A stretch of 48,388 nt of DNA from Mycobacterium sp. (GTDB taxonomy: Bacteria; Actinomycetota; Actinomycetes; RYN-182), in the NCBI GenBank assembly GCA_025965515.1, contig JAOPWU010000002.1, forward strand, positions 1 to 48,388. Direction: 5' to 3'. Under the pieces are notes generated by a model that did no database searches, was not told the DNA's origin, and worked only from the letters and a program-made list of their open reading frames with translations. Position 1 is the first letter of the stretch; each line of letters opens with the position of its first letter. Of this stretch, positions 11,632 to 21,612 are shown in pieces. The translations under genes were made by a program, and so were the position numbers.

Positions 11632-12816
11632 GTGGATTTCGCACTGACCGATGAGCAGCGGGCGCTCGCCGACTCCGTCCGCTCGTTCCTGCGTGACCGG
11701 TTCGGCCTGGACCAGGTCCGCGCCAGCTACGAGGACACCGCCGGTACCGGCGACCCCGACGTGCTGCGCAAGGCCGCCGCCGACTCCGGCTGGCTCGCCG
11801 TCCTGGTGCCCGAGGAGCACGACGGCCTCGGCCTCGGCCTCCTCGACGCAGGCGTGCTCGCCCGGGCGTTCGGCGCCGGCGTGGCCCCCGGCTCCTGGAG
11901 CACCACCCTGCTGGCCGGCGAGGCGATCCGCCTCGGCGGCTCGGCCGACCAGCAGGCCACCTGGCTGCCGCGCATCGCCGCGGCGGAGGCGGTCGCCACG
12001 GTCGCCCTGCGCGGGCCGGGCGGCTCCTGGTCCCCCGCCGGCGTCGCAGTGACCGCCGAGGGCGGCCGCCTCACCGGCACGGCCAACCACGTCGAGTACG
12101 CCCACGTGGCCGACGTGCTGGTGGTCGCAGCCACCGAGGCCGACGGTGTGGGCCTCTACCTGGTGGCCCCGGACGCCGCAGGCGTCACGGTCCAGGTGCA
12201 AGACGGCATCGACCGCACCACCCGGCTGTCGACCGTCACGTTCGACGGCGCCACCGGCGAGCGGCTGAGCGACAGCTCGGCGGCGACGCTCGAGGGGCTG
12301 GCGGAGCGGGGTGCCGTGCTCGCCGCCAACGACCTCGCGGGCATCGCCCGTACGGCGCTCACCATGACCATCGAGTACGACAAGACCCGGCAGCAGTTCG
12401 GCCGCCCGGTCGGGTCGTTCCAGGCCATCAAGCACCACCTGGCCGACCTGCACGTCGGCGTCACCATGGCGGAGCACGCGGCGTTGTACGCGGGCCACGC
12501 GGTGGACACCGACGCCGCGGACCGGGCGATGGCCGTGTCCGTAGCGAAGGTGAAGGCCGCCGACGCGGCGCTCGCCACGACCCGCGCGATGATCCAGTAC
12601 TTCGGTGGCATCGGCTTCACGTGGGAGCATGACGCGCACTTCTTCTTCAAGCGGGCGCAGCGCCTGGCCTACGCCTACAACGACAGCGACTGGCACCTGG
12701 ACCGGCTGGCCCAGGTCTGGCTCGACCCGCTGCCCGCCGCCTCGTCGGTCGAGCCGACCGGCCCGACCACGTCCGACGCGACCCCGACCGCGCAGACGGC
12801 CGGCGTCGCCGTCTAG
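11632..12816 (+). CDS. acyl-CoA dehydrogenase (second, divergent paralogue)
   Basis: MDFALTDEQRALADSVRSFLRDRF...YDKTRQQFGRPVGSFQAIKHHLADL...QYFGGIGFTWEHDAHFFFKRA. Confidence 0.93.
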   Translation: MDFALTDEQRALADSVRSFLRDRFGLDQVRASYEDTAGTGDPDVLRKAAADSGWLAVLVPEEHDGLGLGLLDAGVLARAFGAGVAPGSWSTTLLAGEAIRLGGSADQQATWLPRIAAAEAVATVALRGPGGSWSPAGVAVTAEGGRLTGTANHVEYAHVADVLVVAATEADGVGLYLVAPDAAGVTVQVQDGIDRTTRLSTVTFDGATGERLSDSSAATLEGLAERGAVLAANDLAGIARTALTMTIEYDKTRQQFGRPVGSFQAIKHHLADLHVGVTMAEHAALYAGHAVDTDAADRAMAVSVAKVKAADAALATTRAMIQYFGGIGFTWEHDAHFFFKRAQRLAYAYNDSDWHLDRLAQVWLDPLPAASSVEPTGPTTSDATPTAQTAGVAV

Positions 12817-12827
12817 CGGCGCCACGC

Positions 12828-12871
12828 ACGGCGAAGGGCCCCGGCGGTTCGCCGCCGGGGCCCTTCGCCGT
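12828..12871. terminator. Bidirectional terminator between convergent acyl-CoA dehydrogenase and glgC genes
   Basis: Perfect 20-bp inverted repeat ACGGCGAAGGGCCCCGGCGG-TTCG-CCGCCGGGGCCCTTCGCCGT with a TTCG loop. Confidence 0.88.
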
Positions 12872-12883
12872 CTCGGGGTTCGG

Positions 12884-14119
12884 TCAGCCCGTAACGCGCT
12901 TGCCCTTGCCGACGACGACGACCCCGCCGGCGCTGATGGTGAACCGCTCCGCGTCGTGCTCCGGGTCCACGCCGATGTGCACACCCGGCGGCACGATGAC
13001 GTTCTTGTCGAGGATGGCGCCGCGGATCACGGCACCCTCCCCCACCTCCACGTTGTCGAGCAGCACGCTGCCCTCGACGAGCGCGCGGGAGCCGACGCGC
13101 ACGGCGGGCGACAGGATGGAGCGCCGCACCGTCCCGCCCGACACGATGCAGCCGGGGCTCACCATGCTGTCCAGGGCCCGCCCGACCCGGTCGGGGTGCT
13201 CGAAGACGAACTTGGCGGGCGGCAGCGGCCGGGAGTAGGTGAGGATCGGCCACTGCTGGTTGTAGAGGTTGAAGACGGGGTGGACCGAGATGAGGTCCAT
13301 GTGGGCGTCGTAGTAGGCGTCGAGCGTCCCCACGTCGCGCCAGTACCCCTGGTCGCGTTCCGTGGTGCCCGGTACCTCGTTCTTCGAGAAGTCGTAGACC
13401 TGCGCCCTGCCCTGCTCCGCCATCCGCGGCATCACGGAGCCGCCGAGGTCGTGGGCCGAGGTGGGGTCGGCCGCATCGGACGTCACGGCCTCGATGAGCG
13501 CCTCGGTGGAGAACACGTAGTTGCCCATGGACGCGAAGATTTGGTCGGGCGCATCGGGCAGGCCCGGCGGGTCGGTCGGCTTCTCGACGAAGCCCACGAC
13601 GTCCCGGCCGTTGGCGGCCACGTCGATGACGCCGAACTGGTCCGACTGCGACTTGGGTACGCGGAGGCCGGCCACCGTGACGCCCGCGCCGCTGGCGATG
13701 TGCTGCTCGACCATCTGCCGCGGGTCCATGCGGTACACGTGGTCCGCACCGAACACCACCACGTGGTCCGGGCGGTCGTCCGACACGAGGTTGAGCGACT
13801 GGTAGATCGCGTCGGCGCTCCCGGCGTACCAGCGGGGCCCCCGGCGCTGCTGGGCCGGCACGGTCATCACATAGGAGTCGAGCAGCGTCGACATCCGCCA
13901 CGTCATGGCCATGTGCCGGTCGAGGCTGTGGCTCTTGTACTGCGTGAGAACGACGATGCGCGTGTAGCCCGCGTTCGCCAGGTTCGACATCACGAAGTCC
14001 ACGAGCCGGAAGATGCCCCCGAAGGGAACTGCGGGTTTGGCCCGGTCGGTGGTGAGGGGCATGAGGCGCTTGCCCTCGCCTCCCGCCAGGACGATGGCCA
14101 GGACGCGCGGCGATCTCAC
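12884..14119 (-). CDS. glgC: glucose-1-phosphate adenylyltransferase
   Basis: [42 protein letters not shown]...YQSLNL...[10 protein letters not shown]...[18 protein letters not shown]. Confidence 0.97.
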   Translation of the reverse strand: MRSPRVLAIVLAGGEGKRLMPLTTDRAKPAVPFGGIFRLVDFVMSNLANAGYTRIVVLTQYKSHSLDRHMAMTWRMSTLLDSYVMTVPAQQRRGPRWYAGSADAIYQSLNLVSDDRPDHVVVFGADHVYRMDPRQMVEQHIASGAGVTVAGLRVPKSQSDQFGVIDVAANGRDVVGFVEKPTDPPGLPDAPDQIFASMGNYVFSTEALIEAVTSDAADPTSAHDLGGSVMPRMAEQGRAQVYDFSKNEVPGTTERDQGYWRDVGTLDAYYDAHMDLISVHPVFNLYNQQWPILTYSRPLPPAKFVFEHPDRVGRALDSMVSPGCIVSGGTVRRSILSPAVRVGSRALVEGSVLLDNVEVGEGAVIRGAILDKNVIVPPGVHIGVDPEHDAERFTISAGGVVVVGKGKRVTG

Positions 14120-14219
14120 AGGCTCACCCTAGCCCGCACGGGTGCGATTCATGCCTGCCCCACGCGGTCAGCCCGGCGGACCGGCGTGGCCACCGCCCCA
14201 GCGGGATAGGTTCCCCGCC

Positions 14220-15422
14220 GTGGTCGACTCCCCTGCCCCCGAGATCGCCGGCGACCCGATCCGGGTCGCGATGCTCACGCGCGAGTGGCCCCCCACGGTC
14301 TACGGCGGCGCGGGCGTCCACGTCCGCGAGCTGACCGCCGCGCTCGAGCGGCTCCCCGGCGGCGCGGTCGTCCCGCAGGTGCACTGCTTCGACGACGGGC
14401 ACCCCGAGCGACCCGACGCCACCACCCACGCGCCCGACCCCCGGCTCTCCGGCGCGCTCGGCGTGCTCTCGACGGATCTCGTCATGGCAGCGGCCGCGAC
14501 CGACGCGGACGTCGTGCACAGCCACACCTGGTATGCCCAGCTGGCCGGCCACCTCGCCGCGCTGACCGGCGGGGTGCCGCACGTGGTCACGACGCACTCG
14601 CTCGAGCCGCTGCGCCCGTGGAAGGCCGAGCAGCTCGGCGCCGGGTACGCAGTGAGTTCCTGGGCCGAGCGCACCGCCATCGAGGGCGCCGACGCGGTCA
14701 TCGCCGTCTCGCACGGCATGCGCGCCGATGTCCTGGCCAGCTACCCGGCGGTGGATCCGGAGCGGGTGCACGTCATCTACAACGGCGTCGACACCCAGAC
14801 CTGGGCGCCGGATCCGGACCCCTCGGTCCTCACGCGCTTCGGGATCGACCGCGACCGGCCCTACGTGCTGTTCGTCGGGCGGGTCACCCGGCAGAAGGGG
14901 GTCCCCCACCTGCTGCGGGCGGCCCGGCTCCTGCGGCCCGAGGTGCAGCTGGTGCTGGCGGCCGGGGCGGCCGACACCCCCGAGCTGCAGGCCGAGGTAC
15001 AGGGGCTGGTGGCCGAGCTGTCCGCGACCCGCCAGGGCGTGGTGTGGATCCCGGACATGCTGCCGCGGGATCAGCTGGTGCCGCTGCTCACCCAGGCCGC
15101 CGTCTTCGTCTGCCCGTCGATCTACGAGCCGCTCGGCATCGTGAACCTGGAGGCCATGGCCTGCGGCACCGCCGTGGTCGCCTCGGCGGTCGGAGGCATC
15201 CCCGAGGTGGTCGAGGACGGCCGGACCGGGCGCCTCGTGCCGCTCGACCCGACCGACCCGGCGGCGTTCGAACGGGACCTCGCCGCCGCCATCGACGCCG
15301 TGGTGTCGGACCCCGGCCTGTGCGCGGCCTACGGCGCGGCAGGCCGTGCGCGGGTGATCGAGGCCTTCGCGTGGGAGAGGATCGCCGCACAGACGGCCGA
15401 GCTCTACCGGAGCCTGCTGTGA
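14220..15422 (+). CDS. glgA: GlgA/GlgM-type glycogen synthase or ADP-glucose glycosyltransferase (GT4-like)
   Basis: RVAMLTREWPPTVYGGAGVHVRELTAALERL...FVGRVTRQKGVPHLL...CPSIYEPLGIVNLEAMACGTAVVASAVGGIPEVV; GTG start preferred because TAGGTT lies 7 nt upstream. Confidence 0.92.
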   Translation: MVDSPAPEIAGDPIRVAMLTREWPPTVYGGAGVHVRELTAALERLPGGAVVPQVHCFDDGHPERPDATTHAPDPRLSGALGVLSTDLVMAAAATDADVVHSHTWYAQLAGHLAALTGGVPHVVTTHSLEPLRPWKAEQLGAGYAVSSWAERTAIEGADAVIAVSHGMRADVLASYPAVDPERVHVIYNGVDTQTWAPDPDPSVLTRFGIDRDRPYVLFVGRVTRQKGVPHLLRAARLLRPEVQLVLAAGAADTPELQAEVQGLVAELSATRQGVVWIPDMLPRDQLVPLLTQAAVFVCPSIYEPLGIVNLEAMACGTAVVASAVGGIPEVVEDGRTGRLVPLDPTDPAAFERDLAAAIDAVVSDPGLCAAYGAAGRARVIEAFAWERIAAQTAELYRSLL

Positions 15423-15486
15423 GGGACGCCCCGGGCCACCCGGGCGCACGGATGAGCACGGCTCCCAGCGGGGCAGGAGGCAGGGC

Positions 15487-16332
15487 ATGACCGAGCCAGG
15501 TGCGGCGCTACCGCCGCCGTCCGACGGACTGCGCTTCGGCGTGGACATCGGCGGCACCGGCATCAAGGGCGCCCCCGTCGACCTCGCCGCCGGCCGGCTG
15601 GCGGGCGAACGGTTCAAGCTGCCCACACCCCGCCCCGCCACCCCGGAGGCGGTTGCCGCTGTCGTGGGCGAGGTGGTCGCGCACTTCGGCTGGACCGGCC
15701 CGGTCGGGTGCGCGTTCCCCGCCGTCATCAAGAACGGCATCGCGCGGACAGCCGCCAACGTCGACCACAGCTGGATCGGTGCGTCCGTCGAGCAGGCCGT
15801 CGCCGACCGCCTCGGCACCCCCGAGAGCACGGTGACGGTCGTCAACGACGCCGACGCCGCCGGGGTCGCCGAGCTGGCGTTCGGAGCCGGCCGTGACCGC
15901 GACGGGGTGGTCGTCCTGCTCACGCTCGGCACGGGCATCGGCTCGGCGGTCTTCCTGGACGGCGTGCTGGTGCCCAACACCGAGCTCGGGCACCTGGAGC
16001 TCGACGGGGTCGACGCGGAGACCCGCGCGTCGGCCGTCGCGCGGGAGCGCGAGGACCTGTCCTGGCAGCACTGGGCGAAGCGGCTGTCGCACTACCTGCA
16101 GATGGTCGAGAACCTGCTGTGGCCGGACCTCATCATCCTGGGCGGCGGGGTGAGCCGGAAACCGGAGAAGTTCGTGCCGCTGCTCGAATGCCGGACCGAG
16201 GTGGTGCCGGCGCAGCTGGCGAACGACGCGGGCATCGTCGGCGCGGCACTCATCGCCCGGGACGCCGTCACTGCGCCGGCGCGGCTCGGCGCCGCCCGGC
16301 CCGAGCAACGGAACACCCTCGGCCGCCCCTGA
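15487..16332 (+). CDS. ppgK: polyphosphate glucokinase (ROK family)
   Basis: [20 protein letters not shown]...[12 protein letters not shown]...[27 protein letters not shown]...[15 protein letters not shown]. Confidence 0.93.
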   Translation: MTEPGAALPPPSDGLRFGVDIGGTGIKGAPVDLAAGRLAGERFKLPTPRPATPEAVAAVVGEVVAHFGWTGPVGCAFPAVIKNGIARTAANVDHSWIGASVEQAVADRLGTPESTVTVVNDADAAGVAELAFGAGRDRDGVVVLLTLGTGIGSAVFLDGVLVPNTELGHLELDGVDAETRASAVAREREDLSWQHWAKRLSHYLQMVENLLWPDLIILGGGVSRKPEKFVPLLECRTEVVPAQLANDAGIVGAALIARDAVTAPARLGAARPEQRNTLGRP

Positions 16333-16414
16333 GGCGCCCGGGCGCCCGCCGCAGCTGCCGCCCCGGCAGGCGTGGTGGCGCACCCGCCCGGCCCGGCCGC
16401 CGTACCGTCGACGC

Positions 16415-17413
16415 ATGCCCGAGATCCCGGTCGCTGGAACGGCGGTCCCGGCCGCACCCGTGGCGGGGACCGTGCCGGTGCCTGTCGCCCCGCCCGAGCG
16501 GACGGGTGCGCCCGCAGCGGGGACGCGGCAGCCGCTCGCCGGCCGGCTGGCGGGCGCCGTGATCGGCGTGGTCGTCGTCGGGCGCCGGTCGCTGGCGGCG
16601 GCCTGGCGCGGGCGGCTGCTCGGGCTCTCCGCCGAGGCGGGCTTCTGGCAGCTGCTGTCCCTGGCTCCGCTCCTGCTGGCCCTGCTCGGCCTGCTCGGGT
16701 ACGTCCAGGGCATCCTCGGCGCGGACGCGGTCGCGGAGGTGCAGCGGGTGATCCTCGACGGGGCGCGCCGCGTGCTGGTGCCGTCCGCCGTCGACGACGT
16801 GGTCGAGCCCACCGTGACCGCCGTGCTGCACACGGGGCGGGCGGACTTCGTCTCCCTGGGCTTCCTGCTGAGCCTCTGGTCCGGTTCGAGCGCCATGGCG
16901 ACGTTCGTCAACACGATCACCATCGCCTACGGCCAGCGTGAGCTGCGTGGGGCGGTGCAGAGCCGGCTGCTGGCGCTGCTGCTGTACGTCTGCGCGCTGG
17001 TCGCGGGCGTGGTGCTCCTACCGCTGCTGGCCGTGGGGCCGAGCTGGCTCGCGACCCTCGGCCGGGGGACGCCGGCGCACCGGACGATCGTGTCGCTGGT
17101 GCACCTCGGCTACTGGCCGGTGGTGGCGCTGCTGAGCGTCGGGCTGCTCTCGCTGCTGTACCACGTCGCGCTGCCGCAGCGGCGGCCGTGGCGCGCGGCC
17201 CTGCCGGGCGCGGTGCTGGCGCTGGTCATCTGGCTGGTGGGTTCGTTCGTGCTGCGCACGTACCTGACGGCCGTCTTCGCCCGCACCCACGCGTTCGTCG
17301 GCCTGGCCGCCCCCGTCGCCGTGCTGCTGTTCTTCTACATCACGGCCTTGGCCGTGTTGTTCGGCGCGTTCCTCAACGCGGAGGCGGAGCGGTACCGGGA
17401 CGAGCGGCGCTGA
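16415..17413 (+). CDS. YihY/BrkB family inner-membrane protein
   Basis: Multiple TM segments; [25 protein letters not shown]...[17 protein letters not shown]. Confidence 0.88.
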   Translation: MPEIPVAGTAVPAAPVAGTVPVPVAPPERTGAPAAGTRQPLAGRLAGAVIGVVVVGRRSLAAAWRGRLLGLSAEAGFWQLLSLAPLLLALLGLLGYVQGILGADAVAEVQRVILDGARRVLVPSAVDDVVEPTVTAVLHTGRADFVSLGFLLSLWSGSSAMATFVNTITIAYGQRELRGAVQSRLLALLLYVCALVAGVVLLPLLAVGPSWLATLGRGTPAHRTIVSLVHLGYWPVVALLSVGLLSLLYHVALPQRRPWRAALPGAVLALVIWLVGSFVLRTYLTAVFARTHAFVGLAAPVAVLLFFYITALAVLFGAFLNAEAERYRDERR

Positions 17414-17422
17414 CCGGTCCGG

Positions 17423-18553
17423 TCAGGCGAACTCCGCCCGGATCGCTGCGCCGTGCTCGTCGAGGGCGGGAGCGGCGGGCCGCTCGACCGGGTCCGGCCA
17501 GGTGTCCGCCTTCACCGCCTGACCGGGCACCGGCAGCCCGCCCGCGGTGACCACCATGCGGCGCGCCGCTGCCTGGGGCGAGCTGACCGCCTCCGCCACG
17601 TCCGCGATCGGCCCGCAGGGGACGCCGGCCGCGCCGAGCTGGCGCAGCCAGTGGTCGCGGGTTCCCGCAGCCAGCGCGGCCTCCAGCTGCGCCTTGAGCG
17701 CGTCCCGGTGGTCGTGGCGGCCGGCGTTGTCGGCGTAACGCCGGTCGGCCAGCAGCTCGGGCAGGCGCAGCGCCGCGGCCAACGCGCCGAAGAGGGTGTC
17801 GTTGGCGGCGCAGATGGTGATGTCGCCGTCCGCGCAGGCGAACGTGTCGAACGGGGCGATCGAAAAGTGCGCATTCCCGATCCGCTCCGGGGCCCGCCCG
17901 GTGGCGAGGTAGGACAGCGCCGCGCCCTCCAGCAGGCTCACCGTCGCGTCGAACATCGCGATGTCCACCCGCGCGCCGCGCCCCGTGGCCGCCCGGGCGT
18001 GCAGCGCCGCGCCGATGGCCCCGAACGCGTACAGGCCGGCCGCGAGGTCGGCGACGGGGATCCCCGGCTTCACCGGCGGCCCGTCCGCCGCGCCGGTGAT
18101 GCTCAGCAGGCCGCTGTGCCCCTGCACCACCGCGTCGTAGGCGGGCGTCTCCCGCAGCGGTCCCGTCTGCCCGAAACCGCTGATGCTGGCGACGATCAGC
18201 CCGGGGTTGTCGCGCTGCAGCGTCTCGGCGCCCAGCCCCAGCCGGTCCATCACGCCGGGGCGGAAGTTCTCCAGGACGACGTCCGCGCGCCGGGCGATCC
18301 GCCGCGCGAGGTCACGCCCCGCTGGGTCCTTGAGGTCCACCGCGACGCTCTCCTTGCCGCGGTTCACCCGCGCGAAGTAGAGCGAGCGGCCGTCGACGAA
18401 GGGCCCGTACGAGCGGCTGTCGTCGCCCGTGACCGGCCGCTCGACCTTGATGACCCGGGCGCCGAGGTCCGCCAGCATCATCCCGGCGAACGGCCCGGCC
18501 AGCACACGGGAGAAGTCGACGACGAGCAGGCCGGCGTAGGGCGGAGCGGTCAC
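17423..18553 (-). CDS. CaiB/BaiF-type CoA transferase
   Basis: GLLVVDFSRVLAGPFAGMMLADLGARVIKVERPVTGDDSR...VNRGKESVAVDLKDPAGRDLA...ENFRPGVMDRLGLG. Confidence 0.95.
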   Translation of the reverse strand: MTAPPYAGLLVVDFSRVLAGPFAGMMLADLGARVIKVERPVTGDDSRSYGPFVDGRSLYFARVNRGKESVAVDLKDPAGRDLARRIARRADVVLENFRPGVMDRLGLGAETLQRDNPGLIVASISGFGQTGPLRETPAYDAVVQGHSGLLSITGAADGPPVKPGIPVADLAAGLYAFGAIGAALHARAATGRGARVDIAMFDATVSLLEGAALSYLATGRAPERIGNAHFSIAPFDTFACADGDITICAANDTLFGALAAALRLPELLADRRYADNAGRHDHRDALKAQLEAALAAGTRDHWLRQLGAAGVPCGPIADVAEAVSSPQAAARRMVVTAGGLPVPGQAVKADTWPDPVERPAAPALDEHGAAIRAEFA

Positions 18554-18627
18554 CGGCGCAGCCTAGGGCCTCGGCGCGTCCGACACCCCTGGTCGCGCGC
18601 GCCGCCCGGCTGCGGGAGGCTTGCCGC

Positions 18628-19218
18628 GTGACGACGCTGCGGCTGTCCCAGGATCCCGAGTCCGACGCCCTGCTGGCCCGCGACCCCCTCGCCCTGCTCA
18701 TCGGCATGCTGCTGGACCAGCAGATCCCGATGGAGAAGGCCTTCCGAGGCCCGCAGGTGCTGCGGGAGCGGCTGGGCGGTGAGCTCGACGCCGCCGTCAT
18801 CGCCGGCCACCCCGGGCTGGCCGCCGTGTTCGCCGTACCGCCCGCGATCCACCGCTTCCCCGGCTCGATGGCGGGGCGCGTGCAGGAGCTGTGCCGCCAC
18901 CTGGTCGAGCACTACGGCGGGGACGCGGCCGCGCTGTGGGCGGGGGACGTCGACGGGCCGACCGTGCTCGCGCGGCTGAAGGCGCTCCCCGGGTACGGGG
19001 ACCAGAAGGCGCGCATCTTCCTGGCGCTCCTCGGCAAGCAGTACGGGGTGCAGCCGCCGGGCTGGCGCCAGGCCGCGGGGCCGTACGGCGACGCGGACGC
19101 CCGCCGCAGCATCGCCGACGTGACGGGCCCGGAGACGCTCGCCGAGGTGCGGGCGTACAAGCAGTCGGTGAAGGCCGCCGCGAAGGCATCCAAGAGTCAC
19201 GCGGGCGCCCCGGGATAA
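18628..19218 (+). CDS. HhH-GPD-type base-excision DNA repair-like protein (TIGR03252-like)
   Basis: PLALLIGMLLDQQIPMEKAFRGPQVLRERLG...LKALPGYGDQKARIFLALLGKQYGVQP. Confidence 0.85.
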   Translation: MTTLRLSQDPESDALLARDPLALLIGMLLDQQIPMEKAFRGPQVLRERLGGELDAAVIAGHPGLAAVFAVPPAIHRFPGSMAGRVQELCRHLVEHYGGDAAALWAGDVDGPTVLARLKALPGYGDQKARIFLALLGKQYGVQPPGWRQAAGPYGDADARRSIADVTGPETLAEVRAYKQSVKAAAKASKSHAGAPG

Positions 19219-19315
19219 CGTCCCGGTATTTCCGTTGGTCGGGCCGGCCCGCCGTCGGCAGACTGCGGACCGTCCGGCGGCCAGCCGGCGACCGGAGCCG
19301 GCCGAAGGAGGCTGT

Positions 19316-20572
19316 GTGCACAGCCTGCGCGTGTACGCAGCGCTGTTCCGCCTCCCCGGCGCCCGGCGCGCGGCGCTGCCCGCGCTGCTGGCGCGCACCA
19401 CGTACGCGATGGCGGGGCTGTCGATCCTGCTGCTGGTCCACGCCCGCACCGGGTCGTTCGCCCGCGGCGGGCTCGCCACCGCCGCGTACTCGCTGGCGAG
19501 CGCGGCCGCCGGCCCGTGGTGGGGACGCCGCATCGACCGGATCGGTCCCGCCCGCGCCCTGCTCCCCCTCGGCGTTGCGTTCCCCGCAGCGCTCGGCCTG
19601 CTGCTGGCGGTCGCCGGGCGCTCGCCGTGGACGCTCCCCTGCGCAGCGCTGGCCGGCGCCCTGCTGCCGCAGATCGGCGCCGCCATGCGCGCCTCCTGGA
19701 GCAGCTTCACCACCGACGAAGGGCTGTTGGCCGCCGCGTACGGCATGGAGAGCGTCCTCGTGGAGGTCGTGTACACGGTCGGGCCGCTCCTCGTGGGTGG
19801 ACTGGTGGCCTTCGCCTCCCCGGTCGCCGCCGTCGCAGTGGCCGCGGCCACGGCGGGGATCGGCACGCTCGGCTTCTGCACCGCCCCCGGGCTGCCCGGC
19901 GGTGGCGGGCGCGGGGCGCGGCACCGGCGGTCGCACCCCCTGCGGGTCCCCGCCGTCGGCGCCGTGGCCGCGGCCGCGGTGCTGCAGAGCTGCTCGTTCG
20001 GGGCGCTCGAGGTCGCGGTGCCGGGGTTCGCCAGCGAGCGCGGCTCCAGCGCCCTCGGCGGCGTGCTCCTGGCGGCCTGGGCCATCGGCAGCATGCTGGG
20101 CGGCACCGTCTACGGGGCCCGCGTCTGGCCCGCCGGCTCCCGGTGGGCCGACCCCGCCCGCCGCTACCTGGTGCTCCTGGCGCTCGCAGCGGTCACCGCC
20201 CTGCCGGTGGTCGGGGCACCGGGGACCGTGGCGCTCGGGATCGCGCTGCTGGTGTCCGGCCTGACGATCGCCCCGACCGGCACGGAGCAGTTCGGCCTGG
20301 TGGCCCGCGCGACACCGCCGGGCACCACGACCGAGGCGTTCACGTGGCTCAGCACCACGGTGACGCTGGGCGCCGCCGCCGGGAACGCCGCGGCCGGTGC
20401 CGTGCAGGACGCCTACGGCAGCCGCGCCGGCCTGGGCGTCGGAGCGGCCGCGGGCGTGGCGTCGCTGGTGGTCGCGCTGGCGCTGCGGGGGCGGCTTCCC
20501 CACGGGGGCCGGGCGACCCGGGAGCTCGTCGGAGTGGGCGCCCCCGCCGTGCCCCGCGCGCCCGTCCTCTAG
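19316..20572 (+). CDS. MFS transporter
   Basis: 12-TM-like hydrophobic pattern; ARGGLATAAYSLASAAAGPWWGRRIDRIGPAR; AAGGAGG upstream of GTG. Confidence 0.85.
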   Translation: MHSLRVYAALFRLPGARRAALPALLARTTYAMAGLSILLLVHARTGSFARGGLATAAYSLASAAAGPWWGRRIDRIGPARALLPLGVAFPAALGLLLAVAGRSPWTLPCAALAGALLPQIGAAMRASWSSFTTDEGLLAAAYGMESVLVEVVYTVGPLLVGGLVAFASPVAAVAVAAATAGIGTLGFCTAPGLPGGGGRGARHRRSHPLRVPAVGAVAAAAVLQSCSFGALEVAVPGFASERGSSALGGVLLAAWAIGSMLGGTVYGARVWPAGSRWADPARRYLVLLALAAVTALPVVGAPGTVALGIALLVSGLTIAPTGTEQFGLVARATPPGTTTEAFTWLSTTVTLGAAAGNAAAGAVQDAYGSRAGLGVGAAAGVASLVVALALRGRLPHGGRATRELVGVGAPAVPRAPVL

Positions 20573-20583
20573 CCTTCCGCCTC

Positions 20584-21249
20584 GTGACTCCGCTGCGCAC
20601 CACCGTCGAGACGGCCCGCTGGTGGGCCGCCTACGCCCGCCAGTACGGGCAGGCCCGCTACAAGCTCCGGGGCGTCCAGCGGGTGGGGGCGCACCCCACC
20701 GTCGGTGGTTCGCCGACGTTCGAGACCACCGACTGCGAGATCGGCGACCGGTTCAAGATCTGGTCGAGCTACCGCCAGACGCTGATCAGCGGCTGGGGCC
20801 GGATCCGGATCGGCAACGACGTGTTCATCAATTCCGGGACGGTGCTGTTCAGCGTCGCCTCGGTGACCATCGAGGACGCGGTGGCCATCTCGAACGAGGT
20901 GTACATCTGCGACACCGACAGCCACGGCCTGGAGGGGCGCGACCCGACCGACAAGCCGGTGGTGATCGGCCGCGGCGCGTGGATCGGCGCCCGGGCGATG
21001 ATCCTGCCGGGCGTCCGCATCGGCTCCCGCGCCGTGGTGGCGGCCGGCACGGTCGTCACGCGCGACGTCCCCGACGACACCCTCGTAGCCGGGAACCCGG
21101 GCCGCATCGTGCGCTCCCTGACCTACCCGGAGAACTGCCTGCGCGCCTGGCACGACGCCTGGTGCCGGTGCCCCAAGCCGGCGGCGGGGACATGCCCGCC
21201 GGGCGCGACCGTCCCCGGCGCCTGCCTCGCGGGGCAGTCACCGGCCTGA
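20584..21249 (+). CDS. acyltransferase, left-handed beta-helix (LbetaH/hexapeptide) family
   Basis: IGNDVFINSGTVLFSVASVTIEDAVAISNEVYICDTDSHG...VVIGRGAWIGARAMILPGVRIGSRAVVAAGTVVTRDVPDDTLVAGNPGRIVR. Confidence 0.92.
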   Translation: MTPLRTTVETARWWAAYARQYGQARYKLRGVQRVGAHPTVGGSPTFETTDCEIGDRFKIWSSYRQTLISGWGRIRIGNDVFINSGTVLFSVASVTIEDAVAISNEVYICDTDSHGLEGRDPTDKPVVIGRGAWIGARAMILPGVRIGSRAVVAAGTVVTRDVPDDTLVAGNPGRIVRSLTYPENCLRAWHDAWCRCPKPAAGTCPPGATVPGACLAGQSPA

Positions 21250-21275
21250 CCGGAACGCACGTCCCGCACCACGGA

Positions 21276-21311
21276 CGACGGGGCCGGCAGCTCGCGCTAC
21301 CGGCCCCGTCG
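21276..21311. terminator. Bidirectional terminator
   Basis: Perfect 12-bp stem CGACGGGGCCGG...CCGGCCCCGTCG with 12-nt loop between convergent genes. Confidence 0.75.
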
Positions 21312-21328
21312 CACGGAGAAGTCCGAAC

Positions 21329-21508
21329 TCAGGCGGTCCCGCCCTTGGCGGCCTCGTCCGGGGAGTCCACCCCGCCGGCCTCCTGCTCGAAGGCCGGCTC
21401 GGCCTCGAGGTCGTTGGAGGTCTGCTCCTCGACCTCGGCGACCATCTCCTGGTCGTCGACGCCGGCTCCGGCCGGTGCCGTGGTGCCGCGGGTCTCGCTC
21501 TCGCTCAC
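21329..21508 (-). CDS. small acidic protein of unknown function (59 aa)
   Basis: VSESETRGTTAPAGAGVDDQEMVAEVEEQTSNDLEAEPAFEQEAGGVDSPDEAAKGGTA; GTG start and a terminator downstream. Confidence 0.55.
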   Translation of the reverse strand: MSESETRGTTAPAGAGVDDQEMVAEVEEQTSNDLEAEPAFEQEAGGVDSPDEAAKGGTA

Positions 21509-21612
21509 ATGCGTCCCTTCCGATCGGTGGGCGGGCCCGTCGGGCCGCCCTCGCGCGCTGGAGCCCCTACCCGGTCGCCCGGGCGGCACACCGGGGAACC
21601 CCGCGCCGCCGG

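Noticed and set aside
16415-17413. BrkB/YihY protein as ribonuclease BN / virulence factor
   Set aside because: Historical misannotation; the sequence supports only a YihY-family membrane protein
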